Positions 1 through 4,308 of a DNA stretch of 8,517 nt are shown in pieces; position 1 is the first letter of the stretch; the number at the start of each line of letters is the position of its first letter. The position numbers were made by a program, and so were the translations under genes. Source of the DNA: Gammaproteobacteria bacterium (GTDB lineage: Bacteria; Pseudomonadota; Gammaproteobacteria; Competibacterales; Competibacteraceae); NCBI GenBank assembly GCA_020047885.1, contig JAIFNF010000036.1, forward strand, positions 1 through 8,517, read 5' to 3'. The notes under the pieces were generated by a model that did not search any database, was not told the origin of the DNA, and worked only from the letters and a program-made list of their open reading frames with translations.

Positions 1-1
1 C

Positions 2-334
2 CTCCGCCCGGAAGGACGCCTGTTCTTCGTCAATGCGCAATCCGTCGCTGACCAAATCAAGGTTTTTGTGACCCAGTACCAACCCAAAGTGCTGGTGCTG
101 GATTTGAGCGGAGTTTTCGATATTGAGTATTCGGCGCTACAGATGCTGATGGAGGGTGAGCGGTTTGCGAGTCGGACTGGCAGAAGTCTGTGGCTGGCCG
201 GATTGAACCCGGATGTCCTGGAGGTCGTCCGCCATGCGGGCTTGGCGGAACGATTAGGCCGTCAGCGCATGTTCTTCAATGCCGGGGCGGCCATCGAGCG
301 CTATTTGGCCAATACGCAAGAGAACGTCGGCTAA
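2..334 (+). CDS. SulP-family anion permease, C-terminal STAS domain (5' partial)
   Basis: The frame is open from the first bases of the window and ends at TAA 332-334, so the transmembrane part lies upstream and is not seen. The visible part of about 110 residues reads as a STAS domain: the strand RPEGRLFFVNAQ, then KVLVLDLSGVFDIEYSAL, where the D-(L/F)-S-G-V-x-x-(I/D) pattern of SulP STAS domains is clear, then a helix (LQMLMEGERFASRTG), a strand (LWLAGLNPDVLEVV), and a closing helix with RMFFNAGAAIERYL. In SulP proteins (sulfate, bicarbonate and related anion transporters) this domain sits in the cytoplasm after the membrane core and affects transport and trafficking. An ATG at position 68 inside the domain is not the true start because homology continues upstream of it. 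A stand-alone anti-sigma-factor antagonist is possible, but the RPEGRLFFVNA lead-in is typical of SulP. The substrate cannot be told from this part. Confidence 0.85.
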   Translation, partial: LRPEGRLFFVNAQSVADQIKVFVTQYQPKVLVLDLSGVFDIEYSALQMLMEGERFASRTGRSLWLAGLNPDVLEVVRHAGLAERLGRQRMFFNAGAAIERYLANTQENVG

Positions 335-355
335 GATTGAGGTCGTTGTGACGGT

Positions 356-376
356 GGGTTCAGGGATCAACCCTTT
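356..376 (+). terminator. weak hairpin after the permease gene
   Basis: GGGTT (356-360) can pair with AACCC (369-373) across an 8-base loop and is followed by TTT. It lies 22 bases after the permease stop. The stem is only 5 bp and the T-run is short, so terminator function is a guess. Confidence 0.2.
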
Positions 377-436
377 CCTGGGAGATTTGAGGTCTAAACC
401 AGCAGTGGTGGCGATCACTCATGTTTAAAGTGCTAA

Positions 437-609
437 GGCAACTCGCAAAAAATAGTCCCATACCCTTCCGAACCTGGCCACGGAAAGACACGGAAGACAC
501 GGAAAAAAAGAATCTTCCGTGTTTTTCCGTGTTTTTCCGTGGCTCGATCCTTATGCGGTCAAAGCGATGATCCAAGCAGATCAATGGAGGACTTTTATTG
601 CGAGTTGCC
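437..609. mobile_element. MITE-like element, family A copy 1 (173 bp)
   Basis: The ends are inverted repeats: GGCAACTCGCAA at 437-448 and its reverse complement TTGCGAGTTGCC at 598-609. The trinucleotide TAA flanks both ends (434-436 and 610-612), as expected for a 3-bp target duplication. The interior has a long imperfect palindrome (about 479-542) made of CACGGAA-type units on the left and TTCCGTG units on the right. There is no transposase or credible ORF inside, so any movement would rely on an enzyme supplied elsewhere; small non-autonomous elements of IS5-like families behave this way, but the family is not proven here. A second copy in the same orientation lies at 4151-4308; the first 50 bases of the two copies differ at only two positions. 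The short frames starting inside it are not considered genes. Confidence 0.75.
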
Positions 610-612
610 TAA

Positions 613-868
613 AAAGGAATTCGCTGAACATACCGCTCTGGCTCACTCCGATGCGGTATGTAGGCGGCGACCATCGCGGGTAGCCTGGTTTTGCCGCGCC
701 TGGAGCACGAATCCCGCGCCGCCTACAGCCACGGCATGTCGGCCGCATCGGCCCAAGCAGCGCTATCCGCCATCGCTTCGAGTATGATGCGCTGACCGGC
801 ATCGTGTTCGCGCTGGCCTTCGTCATGGTGCAATTAGCGCTATTGCCTATTCCCCGCGTCCCCTGTAA
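613..868 (+). pseudogene. Remnant of a DUF2254-type membrane protein gene
   Basis: No single frame is open, but three frames read in turn give a coherent protein: IPLWLTPMRYVGG, then AGSLVLPRLEHES and SAASAQAALSAIASSMM, then ALTGIVFALAFVMVQ, then SAIAYSPR. This resembles the N-terminal membrane region of DUF2254 predicted membrane proteins, where a serine/alanine-rich stretch precedes a hydrophobic segment with TG(I/V)VF and ends in YSPR. Frame changes are needed near 661-675, 781-792 and 832-838, each consistent with loss of one or two bases, and a stop follows at 866-868. The remnant begins directly beside MITE copy 1, which may have removed or displaced its start. The rest of the family's usual length is absent. 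The family call is from memory of the motif pattern, not a search. Confidence 0.55.
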
Positions 869-946
869 TTCCATAAAGACTTCCAACGCCCGCCTCCAAT
901 CTCCCGGCGTGATTTCACCCCTCCTTTGGTCATTCTGGATGCACCC

Positions 947-1132
947 ATGACACCAACGACTGCCGACGAAAAAAACAGCGATCTGGACGCCAAAGTATTA
1001 CTGGGGGTGTTGACCGCCTTCCGGCGTAGCGATTTTGCCCAGCGGATGCCCGATCACTGGATCGGGATGCCCGGCAAGATCGCCGACACACTGAACGAAA
1101 TCATTCGCTGGGAGACGACCAGATGCAATTAG
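947..1132 (+). pseudogene. N-terminal remnant of a HAMP-repeat sensor kinase
   Basis: A 61-residue frame from ATG 947 contains LLGVLTAFRRSDFAQRMPDHWIGMPGKIADTLNEII. This resembles the opening of large soluble kinases built from many HAMP repeats, which commonly begin with a pattern like L-x-A-L-x-A-F-(K/R)-x-G-D-F-x-x-R-(L/M)-P-x-x-W-x-G-x-x-G-K-I-A-D-x-x-N-E. In those proteins well over a thousand residues follow; here the similarity stops after NEII and the frame ends 50 bases before the next gene. The frame could open at TTG 926, but ATG 947 sits closer to the conserved part; neither has a clear ribosome binding site. The simplest reading is an internal deletion that removed nearly all of a HAMP kinase and left its downstream neighbour. 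A functional 61-residue protein is possible but less likely. Confidence 0.5.
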
Positions 1133-1181
1133 TGAATCGACCCTCTTCCACCGCACGCAAGAATCGAATGACTCGACTTTT

Positions 1182-3221
1182 ATGACTGAAAACCACATCG
1201 CCATTCGCGTCCTGATCGTGGACGACAACCCGGCCAAGCTAACCGCGCTGACGGCGGCGCTTTTCGGCATGGACCTCGAGATTGTCACCGCTACCTCCGG
1301 CAGGGAGGCGCTGCACAAGTTGCTGGCGCAAGAGTTCGCAGTGGTGCTGCTCGACGTGAACATGCCGATCATGGACGGTTTCGAGACCGCGACCCTGATC
1401 CGCAGTCGGCCGCGCTCCGAACATTTGCCGATCATTTTCATCACCGCCGAACGACTGACCGATGATGCCCGGCTGCAAGGCTACGGGCTGGGGGCGGTGG
1501 ATTACATCTTCAGCCCGGTGCTGCCGCAAATCCTGCGCGCCAAAGTGGCGACCTTTGTCGATCTCCACCGCCTGCGTGAGCGACTGGTCAACCATGAGTC
1601 CGTCGTGCGCAAGAATCAGGTGCTGGAAGAAACTAATCGGTTGAAGAGCGAATTTCTCGCCACTATGTCGCACGAACTGCGCACGCCGCTGAACGCTATT
1701 ATTGGCTTTGCCGAGTTGCTCAAGGATGGGGTGATGGGTGAACTGACCCCGGTGCAACACGATCAAACCACCCTGATTTTCAACAGCGGCCATCACCTGC
1801 TGTCGCTGATTAACGACATTCTGGATCTGACCAAGGTCGAGGCCGGCAAGATGCTGCTGGAACTGAATCCGGTCAATCTGCCGACGGTACTGGAAGGCTG
1901 TCTGGCGCTGCTGCGCGAGAAGGTGTTGCGCCATCATCTGCGCATGACGCTGGACATCGAGCCGGGGCTGCACACCGTCCAGGCCGACGAGCGCAAGCTC
2001 AAGCAGATCGTTTATAACCTACTCGCCAACGCAGCCAAATTTACCCCGGACGGGGGCGGTATCCGGGTCACGGCGCAGCGCACCCGCCAGACCGATGCGG
2101 CGGGTCATGCCGTGGACGCGGTGGCGATTGCCGTTACCGACAGCGGCATGGGCATTGCCGAAGAAGACATGGGCAAGCTGTTCCAACCCTTTGTCCAGCT
2201 TGACGCCTCGCTGGCGCGGCGTCACGAAGGCACCGGGCTGGGGCTGGCGATGGTCAAGCGGTTGGTAGAACTGCACGGCGGCGGCGTGATCGTGACCAGC
2301 GCGGTGGACCAGGGCAGTTGCTTCAGCTTCTGGTTGCCGGTGCATCCTGATCTGCTGGCGAACGTCACGCCGCCCCCGCCAGCCGCGAGTTCTGCGCCGA
2401 CGCCGCCCACCGCCGCCACGCATCCCGATCCCCGCCCGCCCGCGCCCCACAGCATCCGCCAGGCGCTGATTGTCGAGGATGACGATGCCGCCGCTGCCCT
2501 GATGGCGACCCAGATGGAGCTATATGGCCTTGACCACCACTGGGTTGCCAGCGCGGCCGCGGCCCTGGCCTGGCTGCATGACCACCAGCCGGCCCTGATT
2601 ACCCTCGACATCCTGCTGCCGGATGCCAGTGGCTGGAGCCTGCTGGAACAGATCAAATCCGACCCACGGCTAGCGGACGTCCCGGTGTTGATCCTGTCGG
2701 TGCTGGATGAAACCGATCAACACTTTGTCCTCAGCGCGGCGGCGGTGCTGCAAAAGCCGGTCTCACGCCAGCAGATTGAACGGTTGCTGCGCTCGCTGCA
2801 TTTGCTCAGCCCGTCGGATCGCCGGCCCTGCATCCTGGTGGTGGACGACGATCCTCAGCAGATCGCCTTGTTCACTACCCAGTTGACCGAGTTGGATTGC
2901 GCGTTGCGGACGGCGGGCGGCGGGCGGGAAGCGATTGCGCTGGCGCAACAGGAGCAACCCGATCTGCTGGTGCTGGATCTGATGATGCCGGAAATCAACG
3001 GTTTTGACGTGATTGAAGCGTTGCGGGCGAATCCGGCCACTCAGGCCATACCCATTCTGGTGTTGACCGCCAAAGACCTGACACGCCCGGAGCGCGAGCT
3101 GTTGAACGCCAGTGTGACCCGGATTCTCCAGAAAAGCGGCTTGTCACGGGAGGCGTTCCTGACCGGAGTCCGCGCTCTGCTCGACGCTGCCATCGCCCAG
3201 CTGCAGGAACCGCGACCTTGA
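1182..3221 (+). CDS. Hybrid histidine kinase REC-HisKA-HATPase-REC-REC
   Basis: This 679-residue cytoplasmic protein should autophosphorylate on histidine and pass phosphate to aspartates in attached receivers. Domains: REC1 about 8-125 (D14 D15, phospho-acceptor D58, T88); a helical linker about 127-155; HisKA with the H-box SHELRTPLNAIIGF, phospho-His H164; HATPase_c with N-box N283, G1 motif DSGMGI from D320 and G2 motif EGTGLGLA at 349-356; a proline/alanine-rich linker about 396-423; REC2 about 427-540 (D433-D435, D476, S506, K525); REC3 about 550-670 (D555-D557, D599, T629, K651). There is no transmembrane segment, PAS or GAF, so input probably comes through REC1 from another kinase. 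In REC1 the conserved lysine position is serine (FSP instead of FKP, S111), a variant seen in related proteins of this architecture. ATG 1182 lies seven codons before the first REC strand; no strong ribosome binding site is visible and the frame is open back to 1095 without another good start. A HAMP-kinase remnant precedes it, suggesting it was once the second gene of a signalling operon. Confidence 0.93.
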   Translation: MTENHIAIRVLIVDDNPAKLTALTAALFGMDLEIVTATSGREALHKLLAQEFAVVLLDVNMPIMDGFETATLIRSRPRSEHLPIIFITAERLTDDARLQGYGLGAVDYIFSPVLPQILRAKVATFVDLHRLRERLVNHESVVRKNQVLEETNRLKSEFLATMSHELRTPLNAIIGFAELLKDGVMGELTPVQHDQTTLIFNSGHHLLSLINDILDLTKVEAGKMLLELNPVNLPTVLEGCLALLREKVLRHHLRMTLDIEPGLHTVQADERKLKQIVYNLLANAAKFTPDGGGIRVTAQRTRQTDAAGHAVDAVAIAVTDSGMGIAEEDMGKLFQPFVQLDASLARRHEGTGLGLAMVKRLVELHGGGVIVTSAVDQGSCFSFWLPVHPDLLANVTPPPPAASSAPTPPTAATHPDPRPPAPHSIRQALIVEDDDAAAALMATQMELYGLDHHWVASAAAALAWLHDHQPALITLDILLPDASGWSLLEQIKSDPRLADVPVLILSVLDETDQHFVLSAAAVLQKPVSRQQIERLLRSLHLLSPSDRRPCILVVDDDPQQIALFTTQLTELDCALRTAGGGREAIALAQQEQPDLLVLDLMMPEINGFDVIEALRANPATQAIPILVLTAKDLTRPERELLNASVTRILQKSGLSREAFLTGVRALLDAAIAQLQEPRP

Positions 3222-3230
3222 TGAGCGAAG

Positions 3231-3248
3231 CGCCTTTGAACAAGGGCG
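3231..3248 (+). terminator. hairpin just after the hybrid kinase stop
   Basis: CGCCTTT (3231-3237) pairs with AAGGGCG (3242-3248) around a GAAC loop, 10 bases after the stop codon. No T-run follows (GGCTAGGG), so it is a weak terminator candidate. The surrounding text to about 3305 (CAAGGGCGGGCTAGGGG, CCCCCAACCTCTCTCCCGCC) resembles low-complexity dispersed intergenic repeats known from many bacterial genomes, so the hairpin may simply be part of such a repeat. Confidence 0.25.
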
Positions 3249-3325
3249 GGCTAGGGGCTGCGGTTGAATCGACTTCCCCCAACCTCTCTCCCGCCAGCGG
3301 GCGATGGGTTATATGTTGGGTCGGA

Positions 3326-3703
3326 TTATTTGATGTTCACAGCAATAGTTTTCACACCTAACCGGCTGAAATCCGATGTATTGTTGGTGACAACGGTTAA
3401 TCCGTTGACTAAGGCCGTCGCGGCGATAATGGCATCTGGTGTTTTGGTCTTAAACTGCTGTCTTAGCAGGATAGCCCGTTCAGTGATCGCATCTTTCAGG
3501 TCGAATACCGTGGCATGGCTGATGAACTCCCTGGCTTTAGTATGCAATTCAGGATCAGCCGCAAATTGCCCCCATCCCAGAAACTCGATTTTGGTGATGA
3601 TAGAAATCTTGAAGCTGTCAGCGAGTAGGGTGTGGATAGATTCGTTATCCGTCAACCCGTTGAAATAGTAGATGACGATATTGGTATCAATCAAATAAGC
3701 CAT
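3326..3703 (-). CDS. PIN-domain toxin, VapC-like ribonuclease
   Basis: This is a 125-residue protein, typical in length for VapC toxins, which are Mg-dependent endoribonucleases. The PIN acidic residues are in place (numbered from ATG 3703): D6 in MAYLIDTNIVIYYF, E40 in ITKIEFLG, D90 in KTKTPDAIIAATAL, and D111 in the closing VVTNNTSDFSRL motif. The start is taken as ATG 3703 because it gives the standard first strand and because GAAGG lies 9 bases upstream; a TTG at 3712 would add three residues. The ATG overlaps the stop of the upstream gene as TAATG, the usual coupling of an antitoxin-toxin pair. Base composition is visibly richer in A+T than in the flanking kinase genes, which fits horizontal acquisition. 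The RNA target cannot be told from the sequence. Confidence 0.9.
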   Translation of the reverse strand: MAYLIDTNIVIYYFNGLTDNESIHTLLADSFKISIITKIEFLGWGQFAADPELHTKAREFISHATVFDLKDAITERAILLRQQFKTKTPDAIIAATALVNGLTVVTNNTSDFSRLGVKTIAVNIK

Positions 3704-3930
3704 TAGAGCCAACCTTCACGGACACTCACCAAGTAGTCGTCAATGACGTGCTTCGGTTGGTGGGCAACCCCGAAAAACAGCCGTGGATCAAAAGGGGGGG
3801 CAGGTTGTTGCTTTTCCTCAACTTCAATGCCGTCTTCCTTGGCTATTTGCGTTAACACCAATTGCACTAGCCGGAACTTGTCAGCGTGGGATAAGGCTAC
3901 GACAGAGGGTAATAATTCTGCTATTGACAT
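3703..3930 (-). CDS. Putative antitoxin partner of the PIN toxin
   Basis: This 75-residue acidic protein is encoded directly upstream of the PIN-domain gene and overlaps it by one base (TAATG), so the two are almost certainly co-translated. The N-terminus (MSIAELLPSVVALSHADKFR) and the following LVQLVLTQIAKEDG form amphipathic helices; the middle (EVEEKQQPAPP) looks disordered; the C-terminus (FDPRLFFGVAHQPKHVIDDY, then LVSVREGW) is the likely toxin-binding tail. I do not see a classical AbrB/SpoVT, ribbon-helix-helix or Phd/YefM DNA-binding fold, so its role as antitoxin rests on position, size and coupling. The ATG at 3930 has only a weak purine-rich AGAG about 10 bases upstream. Antitoxins of this type would neutralise the toxin by direct binding and may repress their own promoter; a palindrome lies about 35 bases upstream of the start. 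Confidence 0.75.
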   Translation of the reverse strand: MSIAELLPSVVALSHADKFRLVQLVLTQIAKEDGIEVEEKQQPAPPFDPRLFFGVAHQPKHVIDDYLVSVREGWL

Positions 3931-3964
3931 CGTGATTGATCTCTACAGGTGATCGTAAAAGTAG

Positions 3965-3992
3965 GTCGGGCAACAGCGGAGCGTTGCCCGAC
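3965..3992. repeat. palindromic repeat GTCGGGCAAC...GTTGCCCGAC
   Basis: There is a perfect 10-bp inverted repeat: 3965-3974 with 3983-3992, with loop AGCGGAGC that can add a small inner stem. Sequences of this style (GTAGGTCGGGCAAC ... GTTGCCCGACA) occur as dispersed intergenic repeats in many proteobacteria. It lies upstream of the antitoxin start, so it could act in transcription there, or just be a dispersed element. Confidence 0.7.
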
Positions 3993-4006
3993 AGGAATGC
4001 GCCTAA

Positions 4007-4147
4007 GAAGCTGTCTAAAAACTAAGTCTTTGATCTGTATGACTGTTGAGATGGCTTCCAGCCGGATCTATAAGCTAAAAGCCGGCTGGAAGCCGCCTCC
4101 ACAGAAAAAATATCTGAATAATCAATGAAGAGTTTTTCGACAGCCTC
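4007..4147. mobile_element. MITE-like element, family B (141 bp)
   Basis: The 17-base ends are inverted repeats with two mismatches: GAAGCTGTCTAAAAACT at 4007-4023 and, read on the other strand, GAGGCTGTCGAAAAACT at 4147-4131. TAA flanks both sides (4004-4006 and 4148-4150), consistent with a 3-bp TNA target duplication as made by some IS5-family elements; the IS family itself is inferred. The inside has no ORF of substance, only a strong hairpin (4053-4094). Its right-hand TAA is also the left-hand TAA of the family A element that starts at 4151. Confidence 0.7.
4053..4094. repeat. 13-bp perfect inverted repeat inside the family B element
   Basis: GGCTTCCAGCCGG (4053-4065) is the exact reverse complement of CCGGCTGGAAGCC (4082-4094), with a 16-base A/T-rich loop. 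As RNA it would form a stable hairpin in either direction. It could resemble a REP-like unit captured by the element, or damp read-through between the large kinase and the toxin-antitoxin pair, which share the minus strand. Confidence 0.7.
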
Positions 4148-4150
4148 TAA

Positions 4151-4308
4151 GGCAACTCGCAAAAAATAGTCCCATACCTTTCCAAACCTGGCCACGGAAA
4201 AACACGGAAAAACACGGAAGATTCTTTTTTCCGTGTCTGCGCGATCCTCATCCGCGGTCAAAGCCATGATCCCAGCAGATCACTGGAGGATTTTTATTGC
4301 GAGTTGCC
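4151..4308. mobile_element. MITE-like element, family A copy 2 (158 bp)
   Basis: The same ends as copy 1: GGCAACTCGCAA at 4151-4162 and TTGCGAGTTGCC at 4297-4308, with TAA on both sides (4148-4150, 4309-4311). It is in the same orientation as copy 1 and 15 bp shorter, because the right arm of the central CACGGAA/TTCCGTG palindrome has fewer units. The core of the palindrome (4216-4232) reads as the reverse complement of the core in copy 1 (501-518), apart from one T in a homopolymer. The right edge overlaps the end of the large minus-strand kinase: base 4308 supplies the final G of that gene's TAG stop. A long plus-strand frame that begins in this element and runs antisense through the kinase gene is not considered a gene. 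Confidence 0.78.

Noticed and set aside
479..542. Possible CRISPR-like or tandem repeat array from the CACGGAA/TTCCGTG units
   Set aside because: The units are 7-12 bp without spacers and form a single palindrome inside a terminal-inverted-repeat element; not a CRISPR array.
539..787. Plus-strand frame of 82 codons covering the right half of MITE copy 1 and beyond
   Set aside because: It starts in the element and crosses the DUF2254-like remnant in the wrong frame; no protein features.
1123..1185. 20-codon frame ending in ATGA overlap with the start of the hybrid kinase
   Set aside because: It could be a coupling leader, but it has no ribosome site and lies in the decayed HAMP-kinase region; most likely chance.
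1239..1973. Minus-strand open frame of 244 codons
   Set aside because: Antisense to the clear HisKA/REC domains of the hybrid kinase; low-complexity Gln/His/Arg composition typical of an antisense shadow.
3221..3361. 46-codon plus-strand frame starting at ATGAGCGAAGCG and overlapping the kinase stop as TGATG
   Set aside because: The overlap suggests coupling, but the sequence is made of repeat-like intergenic text, the peptide has no recognisable features, and it runs into the 3' end of the PIN toxin gene on the other strand.
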